DNA from: Callipepla californica brunnescens
Lineage: Eukaryota > Chordata > Aves > Galliformes > Odontophoridae
Assembly (NCBI GenBank): GCA_023055505.1
Contig: JALIRH010000026.1
Coordinates: 7,021,591-7,085,590 of the forward strand
Length of the DNA stretch: 64,000 bases
Reading direction: 5' to 3'
The position numbers and the translations under genes were made by a program. Under the pieces are notes generated by a model, which worked only from the letters and a program-made list of their open reading frames with translations, made no database searches and had not been told where the DNA came from. Position 1 is the first letter of the stretch. Each line of letters begins with the position of its first letter. Positions 39,201 through 51,225 of the stretch are shown one piece after another.

Positions 39201-39959
39201 GGCACTGCTTTGCTGTCTTCCCTGTGGGTAATAATCTGTTCATTGTTATCAAAATCAGACCTAAACAAAGCCATGCCAGGGAGAGCCTGTAACCTAAGAA
39301 GATAGGAGTGTAAAGTGGAGGGAAGAACCACGCAGAGGAAAGGAGGGTTTGGACTGCTGGTGCTGCAGGAGAGGAAGAAGCACGTGAAATGAGGAGGAGA
39401 TGAGGGAAGGTGTGTGCTTCTTCCGTGAAAAGGCAGGAAACCGGAGTCAGCCCAGACTCAGTTTGGAGTCTGCACTTCAGGCACAATTAGATTTTATAGC
39501 TTAGTTCCTACATATGTTGAGATTCGAGATAAGGGATGTGAACATTACATCAAATAATGTGTTAAGCTATTATAAGCAGCACCTCTGTGATCTACATGAT
39601 ATATATATTTAATAAAAGCTTTCAATTAGTTCTTTACTTCAGTTAAGTGGTTGAAGGAGGCGAAACGTCCAAGGACATCTGGGGAGATTATGTTGCCTCT
39701 TTGTTGCGCCCGCCTTGGTGTGGTCCTACCACTAAGCTTTGGCAGGAATTCTTGGAATAAAATTGCATTTTTTGGATCGTTTGGCAAATGTGCGGGCCTA
39801 GATCTCACCGCTGGGGGCAGAGGAGGGGCCGCCTTTGCCTTTTTTTTTTTTTTTTTATTTTTTAATTTCCTATTTGTCAAATTTGGGTTGGGCGCTAGAT
39901 CTAAAAGCCGCGCTGGATGATTTTTCCTTGTTCGACAGAAAAGGAGCACCTGTAGGAAT
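36246..39959. other. Intergenic sequence, AT-rich
   Basis: No gene recognised. An A-run lies at 36431-36445, and a T-run of about 17 at 39839-39856 is followed by further T-rich sequence. From 39.64 kb the sequence becomes more CpG-rich toward the block at 40 kb. Confidence 0.5.
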
Positions 39960-40155
39960 TCGGTTGGCGCTTTAGCAGCGGGCAGACGGGTGGCAGATGG
40001 CATGAGCTCATCAAAAAGCACCTTAGTGCTGCTGCTCGTTGAAGGGAGGGAGGGACGGGCTTTGCCCAGGGGTTGCGCGGGGCCGCCTGCGCGGCGCTGC
40101 GGCTGGGGCTCCCCCGGATGCAGTGGCACAAAGTGCCCGCTAGGTGGCGCTAGAG
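39960..40155. promoter_or_regulatory. Short CpG-rich block ending in a CTCF-type motif
   Basis: The block contains many CpG dinucleotides (for example GTTGCGCGGGGCCGCCTGCG at about 40071-40090) and ends at the CTCF motif, immediately before the CR1 copy. It could be a small CpG island or regulatory element. I see no convincing exon adjoining it. Confidence 0.4.
40136..40153 (+). promoter_or_regulatory. Candidate CTCF-binding site, plus orientation
   Basis: CCCGCTAGGTGGCGCTAG is close to the CTCF consensus in the + orientation. It lies directly at the 5' boundary of a CR1 insertion and at the end of a CpG-rich block. Confidence 0.65.
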
Positions 40156-41037
40156 GAGATCCCCCGATATCCTTATTGATGATCTTGATGGGGAGATTGA
40201 GTGCACCCTCAGTAAGTTGCTGATGACATCGAGTTGGGAAGAAGTGTCGATCCTGCCTGAGGGTAGGAAGGCCCTACAGAGGGATCTAGACAGACGGGAT
40301 GGCTGGGCTGAGACCACCGGCATGAACCTCAACAAGGCCAAGTGGCAGGTCGTGCACTTTGGCCACAACAACCCCATACAGTGCTGTAGGTCTGGGGCAG
40401 AGCATCTGGAAAACTGTGCAGAAGAAAAGAGCCTGAGGATGTTGGTTGACGCTTGGCTGAACATGAACCAGCAGTGTGCCCAGGTGCCCAAGAAGGCCAG
40501 TGGGATCCTGGCTTGTACCAGAAATAGTGGTGCCAGCGGGAGCAGGGAGGTGGTTGGCTCCCTGTACTCAGCTCTAGTGAGGCCACATCTTGAGTACTGT
40601 GTTCAGCTTTTGGCCCTTTACTACAAGAAAGACACTAAGGTCCTGGAACATGCTCAGAGAAGGGCGACAAAGCTGGGTGAGGGGTCTGGAGCACGAGTCC
40701 TATAAGGAGTGACTGAGGAAACTAGGATAGTTTAGTCTGGAGCAGAGGAGGCTCAGAGGAGACCTTATTGTCCTCTACAACTCCCTGAGAGGAGGTTGTG
40801 GCAAGGTGGAGGTTGGCCTATTCTCCCAAGTAACTAGCGATAGAACTAGAGGAAATGACCTCAAGTTGTGCCAGGGGATGCCTAGGCAGGTGGCTGAGTA
40901 ACCATCGCTGGAGATATTTGAACAATGTGTAGATGGGTAGATAATAAGGGATATCACTTAGTGGGCAACAACACCGGTACCAGTTGGACTAGATGACCTT
41001 CGAGATCGTTTCCAGCCTTAATGGTTCTATGATTCTA
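40155..41037 (+). mobile_element. CR1 LINE, 5'-truncated, with ORF2 C-terminal remnant, plus strand
   Basis: Translation gives the end of the CR1 reverse transcriptase and its C-terminal domain: [18 protein letters not shown], then [14 protein letters not shown] and EHAQRRATK. After a frame break the 3' UTR follows (GACTAGATGACCTTCGAGAT) and ends TAATGGTTCTATGATTCTAC, the terminal repeats. The longest open piece is 40217-40705. It is inactive: truncated at the 5' side and frame-broken. Confidence 0.92.
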
Positions 41038-41345
41038 CCTTATTCTCTGACACAGCGTGGGACTTTACATGTTACTTGTGACAGGAATAAGTTTTTTGTA
41101 TGGTATATGCTCAGTGAACTGAGGAGTAAGCTTGTTCTTCATCCTCCTCTGATTTTCCTGTTTTTCCAGTCCTAGCTTTAAGACGTTCCCTTAAGCAGTC
41201 TCATCAGCACTGTGGTGCAGAGTTGTTCGGTGATGTCAGACAATTGCATGTGCATGAGGGCCCTGAAGTGCAACATGAGCTCATTAAATCGTAGAATCGT
41301 AGAATGGCCCAGGTTGAAAAGGACCTCAAAGATCATCACCAACCA

Positions 41346-41699
41346 CTAGACCAGGCTGCCTTGAACGCACCCAGGAATGGAGCATCCTCCAGGAATGGGC
41401 AACCTGTTCCAGTATGTCACCATCTTCCGAGTGAAAAACTTGCTCCTAACATCCAACCTAAACCTCCCCTGTCTTAATTTAAATCCATTCCCCCTTGTTC
41501 TACCATTATCAACCCATGTAAACAGTTGTTCCCCCTCCTGTTTATATGCTCTCTTAAAGTACAGGAAGGACACAGTGAGGTTTTCTTGAAGTCGTATCTT
41601 CTCCAAGCTAAACAAGTCCCGTTCCCTCAACCTTTCCTGATAGGAGTGGTATTTGAAGCTTCTGATCATTTTAGTGTCCCTCCTTTGGACCCATTCCAA
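41346..41699 (-). pseudogene. Remnant of CR1 ORF2 C-terminal domain
   Basis: 117 open codons beginning MEWVQRRDTKMIRSF, with RLRERDLFSLEKIRLQ and TRGNGFKLRQGRFRLDVRSK, which are the conserved C-terminal blocks of CR1 ORF2. It is separated by the deletion junction from the upstream remnant and has no intact RT in front of it. Confidence 0.88.
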
Positions 41700-41704
41700 G
41701 AGCC

Positions 41705-42289
41705 CTACATCTTTCTTGTGCTGGGGGCCCCAGGCCTGGACGCAGCCATCTCTCTCAGAACCCTAGGATGCGTATCGTTTGGTCCCACAGACTTAAATAC
41801 ATTCGGTTTCATGAGGAGGTCTAGGACTTGTTCTGCTGTTACAGTGGGACAGAATCCGTCCTTCTCATCCACTCCTAGAGGTTCAGGGTTCTGGCAGACA
41901 CAGAGAGCCTGACCACCAGTGAAGACTGAGGCAAAGCACTTACTGAGCACTTCAGCTTTTTCCATGTCTGAGGAAGCCAGCCCTCCATCCTTATTTATCA
42001 GAGGGGGAACATGCTCTTTGGTCCGTCTCTCCCTGCCTACGTACTTGTAGGACCTCTTCTTGTTGGTTTTCACATCCCTTGCCAAGTTCAGTTCCATCTG
42101 TGCCTTGGCTTTCCTGATCTTATACCTGCACATGAAGATAACGTACCTGTATTCTTCCCAAGCTACGTGACCCTGCTTCTGCTTCCTGTACATCTCCCTT
42201 TTTTCCCTCAGTTTAAGCTGCAGGTCCTTGCTCATCCACGCTGGCACTCTTCTGATTTCTTCTTGTGGGGTATGGGCTACTATGCTCAC
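41705..42289 (-). pseudogene. Remnant of CR1 ORF2 (endonuclease-RT linker), open for 194 codons
   Basis: This is the longest open piece of the internally deleted CR1. It covers the linker and the first RT segment and ends shortly after the deletion junction. The open length for such an old element is notable but is explained by CR1 coding origin. The adjoining piece 42313-42507 carries the endonuclease end in a different frame, which shows at least one frameshift. Confidence 0.85.
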
Positions 42290-42540
42290 ATAAGGGTGCC
42301 CTTAAAGAGCTGCTAGCTCATTTCTGTTCCTATGCCCTTAAGGACATCTTCCCAGGAGATCCTGTCCGGCCTTTCAGGGTTCTGACTCTTACTTTTTGCT
42401 GGGCTTGTATTCCTCCGGATCGCAAACTCCACCATGGCATGATCACTACAGCCCAGGCTGCCTCTGATCTTAACCTTTCTAATGCTCTTCTCTGCATTGG
42501 TGAGCACCAGGTCCAGACAGGAGTCAGTTTTTTACAGCGA

Positions 42541-44131
42541 GATGATTTAAAATCGTCCTTAGGTGTAATATCTGAAATTTATCTGTTTTTTCCAGAGTTT
42601 TCATCCTTGTGGCTCCATCTCATAAAGCACTCACATTCGTAAAGTAGATGGATTCTTGTCTGCTTTCCGGTATCTGGGGTGGGGCCTGGTTCTGGAATAC
42701 AATTATTAAAAGAAGCTTTTTCAACTCGTAGGCCAGTTCTTCACTAGTATAAATCTGTCAATTATTTTAATATACAGTAGTTTGAGATACAAACAGCCCA
42801 TGTCTCTTTTAGTTAGTCAAGTGACAGCTGTAATTCTGTCTCCTTTGCTGGGAAATGGTGGCTTAAGTAATTGGATTCGTCGTAATTAGGAGCATAATCA
42901 GCATGCATTTCTTCTCTGTAACATTTGCAAGAGCTGCACACAGCACATACTCAATCAGCGTAAATCACTTAGCAGCCCGCAAAAAGGACTCCTGCCTACT
43001 GGGCTAAAAAATGCCCTCGGTAGTACAGGCAGATGAGTCATGAACAAGTCTTCCATTTATATATAAAGGATTATATCCGCAAGAGACTGAAATCTGAACA
43101 GACCAGCTTTCCAGCCAGAGGAGGGGAAGATGAAGCAGTATGGCAATATTTTCTTGCATTCTGAATACCTTCCTTCAGCATGAAGGTGGCATTTGGTGAC
43201 AGGTTCTAATTATTAGAGACAACCCGATTCTAATCACCCGAAGGACCCGGCAATTCTGTTCCTTTGGCTGAGAGCTTATAGTGGTGGTGAATACACATAA
43301 AAAATACTGAAAGTAAGTTTGGAGTTTTGAGCAGGGTTTAAAGATTATGGAATCCTCCCTGCCTGAGTTAGAAAATAGGATATCATCAGTTTGCATTACA
43401 CAGTTGTGGAAGTTGGAGCCTCAGCTAATAATTCAACAGAGATTTCCTGGGATTAAACTGTCAGTTAGGGTATGAACCTCGTTCAGATCACTGACATCAG
43501 AGTAGGGATGCACGTAGCAACCAAACTGAAATAGAGAACCGCAGGCGCGGGATGTGCGTTCATGAGTGCCCTCAAATGGATTCTCCTCCACATCATTGTG
43601 TTTCTACAAATGCATTTGATGATGTGTTTCAGCTGACTCTCCGTAGACGTGGAATATGTCTCACTTGCTCAGGTCAGTGCAGAACCGAGAGAAACTGTTC
43701 AGATACGGCGCAGTGATCGCCATTGGGTTCTCGTGGAGAACTCTGCTCGCGCTTCTTTGTGTTTTCGCTCCAGTGGTCCCAAAAATTTGACGCCTGCACC
43801 AGCAATCCAGATTCTAAGTTTCCATGTCACCGATAACATCTTTGAGTTAATTCATTTGGAAGGAAGGAGTCTTTACTTCAGTTGTGAAAAAACATAGCTC
43901 TGAACCGATTTTAAATGGACGTCTGATTTTCTAGAAGCTTCTGAAACATTCAGTGCTTTTTTTTGTTCTGTCATTGTTAAATCTTTCTCTACTGCCCCAC
44001 AGGCTGTCGTGAATGAATTAAAATCAGCCTGTGAATATGAACAGTGTTAAACTCCCATAGCAAAAAGGAGACAGTGTTTTTTGATGGACGCAGCAGGATT
44101 GCCGGGTCGCAGCCCGCAGCACGGCTGAGCA
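42541..44131. other. Intergenic sequence, AT-rich
   Basis: No gene or repeat recognised. The short open frames (for example 43649-43897) have no known domain. Confidence 0.5.
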
Positions 44132-44198
44132 CCAGGTGAGGAGCTTTATGATCTTTTGGGTCTCTTCCAACTCAAGCCTTTCTATGGTCCTATGAAGT
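44132..44198 (+). mobile_element. CR1 LINE terminal fragment, plus strand
   Basis: GGAGCTTTATGATCTTTTGG, GTCTCTTCCAACTCAAGCC and TTTCTATGGTCCTATGAAG are the last 65 or so bases of a CR1 3' UTR, with two decayed terminal repeats. Confidence 0.75.
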
Positions 44199-44496
44199 GT
44201 ACACAGTAATCTAACTTTGATTTTCATTTGCATCCCTGTTCCCTAACGAGAGTTCCCAGTGCTGGAGTTCAAGCTCTCCGACACGTCATCGCTTCTCCCT
44301 GGGCAGACCTGTAACCCTGCACGATATCAGTAGAGGTTTGTGCGGACAGACACGGTGCCGTCCCTCAAGGCCACCTGTGCCAGGTGAGTTCAGGAGCTGA
44401 CAAAGCTCCTGGTGGCAGTGGGGTGGATTTTCTGGCACAGTTTAGGACTCAAAATGCAGATGCGTTCTAACCTGGATTTACCTCCATACTATGCAG

Positions 44497-44530
44497 CAGT
44501 GGTCTCCAAACCGTTTTGACCACACAACCT
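44497..44530. mobile_element. Possible hAT (Charlie/MER5-like) terminal inverted repeat
   Basis: CAGTGGTCTCCAAACCGTTT TGACC resembles the hAT-Charlie end CAGTGGTTCTCAAACTTTTT. I did not find a matching opposite end within a few hundred bases, so only one end may survive. This is a resemblance judged by eye. Confidence 0.3.
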
Positions 44531-44696
44531 GGACAGGCACTGTTGCATAGAGCTGCACATCCCGTTAAGATGAGGGGAGGCTGTTGTTATTGTAGTTTTA
44601 ATAATGTGAAAGGGACCTAAGGGCCTACATCAGCACAGTGCAGTTCCTTTAGGGTGTAGGAAACTTGCCAGTCCGCTGAACAGCTGTCCTGGTGGT

Positions 44697-44746
44697 TTTT
44701 TTTTGTTTGTTTGTTTGTTTGTTTTTCCTTTTTTTTTTTTTTTTTG
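44697..44746. repeat. Low-complexity T-rich tract with TTTG microsatellite
   Basis: GTTTTTTTTTG is followed by about five GTTT units and then a run of about 17 T. Such tracts often mark poly-A tails of old retroposons read on the opposite strand; no element body is recognised beside it. Confidence 0.85.
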
Positions 44747-45305
44747 TTATTGGTATTTCACATCATAACATCATGTATGGCACTGGGTGTTAATTGCTCC
44801 AGTTCCATGAACTGCTGAATTTCCAGGTACCTGGTTCACAGAAGAGAAGAACTACATACCCCAGAGGATTTTGCATTCCTGTTTTCCACTCAGAGGGAAT
44901 GATAAAACTGCATGCAAATTGTGAGAATTGTCTCTTTTTAGCTGGTCGTCTCAGCAGTGGAGGTGCCCTGGCTGTACCACCTTCAGCTTTACTTTAAGGC
45001 CTTTGGTTTTGCACACTCTCTCACATTATTTATTAGCTTCAATTCCAATAATATTGTACTATATTGTGCTGTTTTCCATTCTGATATCTCCTTTAGTTAT
45101 TTAGTTATCCTCCTCAAATTGTTGCCGCTGCTCTGTTTTTAGGCCCATCTCCCTGCCCTCTCCCTTCTTCCTCTTCCCCTATCTCAGGGTGTGGGTCCGT
45201 GGGTCCCCCATCCCATTAGTTACGGAACAAAGCCGAACCAGCCCATAAACTGTTGACAGCAGCCCACTCGTGCTCAGCACTGGGCTGCTCAAAGTATTTG
45301 ATTCC

Positions 45306-45516
45306 CAGAGGAAATTCTTTATTTGGAGGGCAGTGAGGCGCTGGCTGCCCACAGAAGCTGTGCATGCCCTGTCTCAGGAGGCATTCAAGGATGGTTAGGA
45401 CAGGGACCCTGGGCAGCCTGAGCTGGTGGGTGGTGACCCTGCCTGCAGCAGGGAGCTGGAACTGGTTGGCCTTCAGGGCCCCTTCAAACTCAGACCAAGA
45501 AATATCATGTACTTTG
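45306..45516 (+). mobile_element. CR1 LINE 3' fragment, plus strand
   Basis: GAGGGCAGTGAGGCGCTGGC, TGCCCACAGAAGCTGTGCAT (the W.LP..V region), GCATTCAAGGATGGTTAGG and GAACTGGTTGGCCTTCAGGG correspond to the end of CR1 ORF2 and its 3' UTR. The terminal short repeats are lost. Confidence 0.85.
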
Positions 45517-47649
45517 TGCAGACTTTGGAGGCGTGTAGCGCATTCATTTGAGGATGGCAAAAGAAAAGGACAAGGAAGGTTACAATTTAACTACCCATCC
45601 AATATTGATTAAATGTGTGGGTTTTTTTAATCGCCGCTGAGGGAAAATGGTACCCGACCTGTTTCTGCTCCTTTGCAAGTTTTACACGTGCTGCTTTTAC
45701 TTATACTTGCATTGGAAAAAAATTGAATGTGTTCAAGCAGATTGTGAACAACAAATTCCGATAGAGTATTAAAAGTCAATGTAGTTACATAAATATATGT
45801 TTAAGAGGAGTCTGATATCCCTATACATCATTGTCCTTATTTCTCCTTCTTGCCCTTCTCTGATAGCTTTGCAAGGAGCACAAGAGTATTCTTTATAGTA
45901 TTAAGAATTTTGCTGCTCTAAGTTAAATGTGTTTGGTGACACTGTATCGCTAAACGCCTAAACCATCTTGGGAGTGGAAAGCTGGAAATTAAAAAAAAAA
46001 CAAACACCTGTCTACATTCCGGATCACTTAAACGTGAATGAAAAACATTTTTAAGACCAAGGGGAAAAAAAAGCAACTTGTGTTGCAATGTAGCGGTGAG
46101 TCGGGAAACATTCAGTTAGCGTGAATGTGGCTGCGATGTTTCTCTCCATACATGAAGGTTACATTGTGCACCTGCATAGCTGAGACCTTTACAGCAGCTG
46201 GGTTTTATTAGAGATACGGTATTACTTCTGTTCGGCGTACAGATATCAGACACTTTGGAAACCAATACTGAACAGTGACATGAATTTGCGAAACTATCTC
46301 AGGATCTGTTGAATTGCCGGTGCCTCGTTATAGCTTTGTCGTACCAAGTGCTTTTTACAGTGGTCTAAATGGGGTGTCACTTTCCGAGGAGGAGAGTAAA
46401 ATGTAATCTACTTTAAAAAGCCATTCCTTTTTGCATCGTTCCTGAGAGCATGGAGCACTGCTGGGCAGACATTAATGCTAAACAGCATTAATGAGTGGCA
46501 ACTACAGTACTATGCTTTTAATGCTAAGGTGATGTTCTTTTTAGCCTACTTAAGTAAAGTTCAACGTTTTACACGACACTTGCATCTTGCTTTAAGCAAG
46601 TGTCATGATCTGTGATGCTACAGTGTGGTAATATGTGCAAATATTGACTTTTTAATTAGGATCACTTTCCAGATGATAAAATGTTTGTGTGTTCAATCAA
46701 CCGTTTCATCTTCCCGTGGTAGTCTTCTTTAAGCAAAGCCTTACATCTTTATTATTTCAATATTCCTTGACGAATCCGTCCCTTCCATCTGGTTATTAAG
46801 GTAGATAGCACTGTCCGAACTTTGAACTCATTGCAATGTATCATCTTTTCACAGCTGTCAGGCACAGGAAAGTGGAGTTACGGCAATGCCACGTGAACTG
46901 TTAATCATCTGAAGTCTGTCTGTTTGTAACTGTATCTAGGAGTAACTTCACTGGATCCAAGGGATTAAAGTAAATGCCAGAAACAAACGAGTCAAGCTCG
47001 ACTGATATTTGAAGTATTTTATTAAAAAGATAAACTGTCGGTCAGATTTTGTATGTAAATGGTCCTTAAAAATGTGAGCCTCTGCCGACCGATGGCAATT
47101 TTATCTAGAAAGGGCGGCAATCTAAAGAATACCAGGTTTCCAAAAGTTTCCTTAAAAACAACGTCGCGTTTCAGACTAAGCTGCACTCTCAGCCTCTGCA
47201 GACACTGAAATATCTAGCCACGTGAAAGATACAGATCCAACGGTACGAACTAACGAAACCTTGCATTCAATTTACAATTTACTCAAGAATAATTGTGCCA
47301 CAGGGCCCAACTGTATGGGAATTAGAGAAAAAGATCTGGATCTTTAGAGACCAAGAAGTCCATCTTCCTGACCCAAAGCATGATGACGGAAATCAATTTA
47401 TTTTTTCTTCTATCAGATGTTTGTTTACAGTTTTGAACCTTTGATGGACCTAAAGGAATGGTGACTTCCTTCAGTACTTCACTGTTTCTAGAATGCCAAA
47501 AACTGTTTATCGGGCACCTCTGCTTCCCATGCTGATAGAGCCTCATACTGATTCAATAGGTCGTGACAAAGTTGCACATGATGTTATTTCGGGGTGTAAA
47601 GAAGCGTTAGAAAGGCTTCTACGGTTACATGGGCCAGAAAGCGGATGTT
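45517..47649. other. Intergenic sequence, AT-rich, repeat-poor
   Basis: No gene recognised. Two small perfect hairpins occur: 46470-46493 (10 bp arms, CATTAATGCT) and 46575-46604 (9 bp arms, GACACTTGC). The repeat-poor, AT-rich character is that often seen in conserved non-coding tracts, but conservation cannot be judged from one sequence. Confidence 0.45.
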
Positions 47650-47830
47650 CAAGAAGGCATACCACACCCTAGCGAGCGATACAGGCAGGCTGTTAATAAC
47701 AGAAGAGGAGAAGGCTGAGGTAGTTTTTGCCTTAGCCTTTATTGTCAGCCACTCCTCAGCCAGCCCTCGAGCGGATCGATCGGAACGTGAGGGTCACATC
47801 GCAGCAATTGCAGTCCCTCATTATTGCATG
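47650..47830 (+). mobile_element. CR1 LINE internal ORF2 fragment, plus strand
   Basis: The translated stretch TLASDTGRLLITEEEKAEVV followed by FALAF resembles the CR1 segment between endonuclease and RT (pattern L.D..G.L.T...EKAEVLN.FFASVF). It matches the equivalent segment of the CR1 copy at 41.7-42.3 kb in position and motif. It is an isolated internal fragment, without a 3' end, so rearranged or heavily decayed. Confidence 0.6.
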
Positions 47831-50800
47831 AGCCGTCCTCAGGCTGTACCGTAGCATATAAAATTAATAAAATGGAAAGATACTTAATCTGGTATGTTCA
47901 GAAAGGCATACTCACCTCTAACAACAGCTTCACGAGGCAAAGTTTGAAGCGTGTTTGTTTCTCCCTGAGACTGCATTTACATTGCACGTATTAAGTATTC
48001 TTTTCAGTGCGTTACAAAGTTAATTTTCTCTACTGGATGGTCATAAATGATGACTGACATCTTTTGCTATGTATGGAAACAGATTAATGTCAATAAAAGT
48101 AATACTAAGGGCTGAGCTGTCCCGGAGGTCCTGGGCGTGCTGCAGGTAATGAGCTAAGTAAGCTAGTAGTGAGGGCTTTAGGGATGGGAAGTCAGATGTT
48201 TCTTACACAGCGTGTGAACTATTGACTTGACTGCAACGACGGACAAAAATCAGAGCTCACCGGTCATTCTCGAGGTTCTCCTGTATGTAGTTTTGAGCAA
48301 AATTGTAAGAAAAGTGGCTGGCCTGCACTTGCATACCAGATAATTAAGATATCGAAGGCTCATTTCCTTGTTCCCATATATTTGTATTACGAAATGATTG
48401 TACATAGTGACGTGAGGACATTTTACAATTGGGATTCTGATCCTTCACTGGTTTTCATTTAGAAAATTTTGACATGAAGGTACCTTATTCCTTCCCATTT
48501 CCTCAGGAGTAAAATGTTAATTTATTGTCAGCCTTCCCTGAGGTATTTTCAACAGAGAAGAGGACCTCTTCATTTGAAAAGAGTATCAGATGACAACCAT
48601 TCCAGTAAAGAGATAGAAAGTACACATCATTTTCATCTTTCACATTTCCATGCCTGGAAGTGACAATTACCTTCCCGTTGGAGAACTGCACGGGGATGTA
48701 TATCCCACAGCACCGGAACGTTTGGACTGTTGCCGCATTTCCCAGGCACGCTCTTTTGACGGTTATTCAAGTGCAATATGAATTTTCAACTCCCCCTATC
48801 AAAAGTTGTGACATGATTGAAACTTACGGTGATAAAAGATGACATTGTGGCATCTGACAGGGCAATACGAGGGACAGGAAGCTTCATTTAGAGTCTGGGT
48901 TCCAGCTGAAACTCTGGAGGAGATAATGAATTCTGTTACTAAGTATAAAAATGTTTTACGCTGATTCAAATGCACTCCACTGGGGGTGAGCGTGCTGAAG
49001 TTTGCCGCTGGACTTCACAAGGGCTGAAGCAGTGACTTTTGTTTGAGATCTCTTTCATCCACAAGCAAACAAAACACAACAAAACAGCCATAAGTGGTAC
49101 TGATTAAATCAGTTTTCTATAAAGGATACAGTCAATTTTCAACTTTATTTTCTGAGAAAAAGTGAAGGTGACGGTTTTACGCTGGGTAGAAAATCCATAG
49201 CAACAAGTCAACGTAGAACAGATTTTGAAGGAGATTCTGTTCTGAATCTTTCAACCTTACCACTGAAAGATGGGAAACAAAGAGTTAAGTATGAAACAGA
49301 TGAAACTTAGTGCCAGGTCGCTCACCTTTAAGGGTACTGCAGCTGTAACACTGAAGGATGCTGCAAAATGGGGAAAACTAGCCAATTGTTTTCTGCTCAT
49401 TGAAGTGACTCCTTTCTTATGCCAGACCCAACCGCATCGATTAATGCAGGGTCGTTGCTTCCATGTAAAACTGTCTCTTGTAGTTCTGTACTTGGACTTT
49501 TCTCACACTGTGCATTACTACTTTCAATCCACGCTTCCAAAATGAAAATACACCTTGTCTTCCTGGGCAGAACCTATGTGAAAACCTGAACAAGAAGAAA
49601 GAAATAGTGTAAATAAAGGCAGCGATGTTTAATTTTTCATCTTTGTGTTTCAAAGAAAAACAAATCTCTGGAGCGTAAGTTCATAAACACACTGGAAGTA
49701 AACTTCTAAATCCCTTTGACGGGCTTGTTTCTTCTGGTCGTAAACATTTTTTTTTTTTCCTTCAGATTTTATGAACTATTTGTTTTTCCAACTCTTTCAG
49801 CACATCTCCCATGAAAAAAATACATTTCGCATGTGACACTTTCAGTGGAAAATAAATGTATTGTCTATCTATCTTGGCAGATGAAGATCATCAAGGAAAT
49901 TATTTACAGGTCCCAGAAGAGTAAGGAATTTCTCACAAATAAAACTTTTCTCGCTCCATCTTCTTTAGTCAAATCTTGCGAGGAAATTTGGGTTTGGGTT
50001 GTAGGTTTTCTTACGAGTCCCACGTTGGAGCTGTGATTAGTTTTCTGTGCTTTTTTTAACAAACTGGTATGGGAAGTTAACAGTAACAGGAACGGGAGAG
50101 TTGATCAAAACTTCTTACATCAAAGCCGGTTAGAAAAGAATGCAGGATATGGGGGATGTATGCAAAAATCTGACACCTATTTATCATTATATTTGAAGTC
50201 GTCAAGCAGAACTATTCATAGCAGCTGCGCTGCTACGACCTCCTATGGCATGTTCATTAAGTGGAATCCAACAACTGCTTACTAAATAACAAATTCTTAT
50301 CAGAATATATCTATCTGCTGACTTCCCAGTCCTTTCTTTGTATGAAGGATACAGATTTGGAAATACAAGAAATTAAGAGCGTGTAGGCCTCCAGATAAGA
50401 AAACATCGGTTTTCCTTCTCCGATTTTGTTCTCCTAAGATTACTCCCAAGGCTACTTCAAAACCTTTCTTTTCTTCAAAGAGTTGCTTCATTTTGGTGCT
50501 CTGCTGTTTGCATGAATGTAAGCCCACTGTAAAGCCTTTTTATTCTGAGATCTACAGAAAGAAGCTCAGTGCTGGGTTTTTCATCGGGCAGCGAGCTGTT
50601 TTTTTAATGTAACCAAATTCATGTTTTATTACTGAACTCTGTTCGTTGGCAGATTTATGCTCTCAGCATACATGAGATGAGGTGAACAGGATAAAAGAGG
50701 TTTGTGGCCTCGTTTGTAGACGATAAAGGGCAGAGTCCCAGTTTTGTTTCTTTTTGTAAGATTCCCGTTACAAGAAATGAAGTTCTAATCCTACACAGGC

Positions 50801-51225
50801 AGTGAGCGGAGCGGACTGATCTGCTTGGAGAGTTTCTCACTGAAACAACTAACAAGAGCTATGTTTGTATCTTGTTTTTTTTTTTTTATGGATTTTTTTT
50901 TGTTTGTTTGTTTTTTCTGCAATGTTGGTGTTTTGTACTCTTTATTATAGTTTCCCAGCTTTCATCCTTCTGATGCTGCAGGTGAACACCTGGGGATTCT
51001 CTTTTAGTATAGTAACTGCTGACTTTGAGGTAGAATTAGAAAACATGAAAAAAGTAAAAATGTGTGAGCAATCTCATAAACTTTGGGAACGTGCTAAGAT
51101 GCAACTAAAACACGTGTTTTAATCAAGCTCATACATACAAAATCCGAATCTTGAAGTTTTTCCCTGATGAAGATTGAGTCAAATCTCGGGAGGAGTTATT
51201 TATGCCTCCTAATATCTCAGCTAAG
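47831..51225. other. Intergenic sequence, AT-rich, repeat-poor
   Basis: No gene or repeat family recognised. T-runs lie at about 49748-49760 and 50876-50900, the latter with a short TTTG tract. Confidence 0.45.

Larger units (their letters stand above)
41285..42540 (-). mobile_element. CR1 LINE with internal deletion of the RT core, minus strand
   Basis: Read on the - strand from 42540 leftward: the endonuclease end (SLGCSDHAMVEFAIRR), a linker region (PAWMSKDLQLKLREKREMYR and KAQMELNLARDVK), the start of the RT region (GPNDTHPRVLREMA), then a direct jump to the ORF2 C-terminus (EWVQRRDTKMIRSFKYHSYQ to TYWNRLPIPGG) and the 3' UTR ending near the ATTCTACG repeats at 41285-41301. The polymerase core with its catalytic motifs is missing, so the copy cannot be autonomous. 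Confidence 0.92.
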
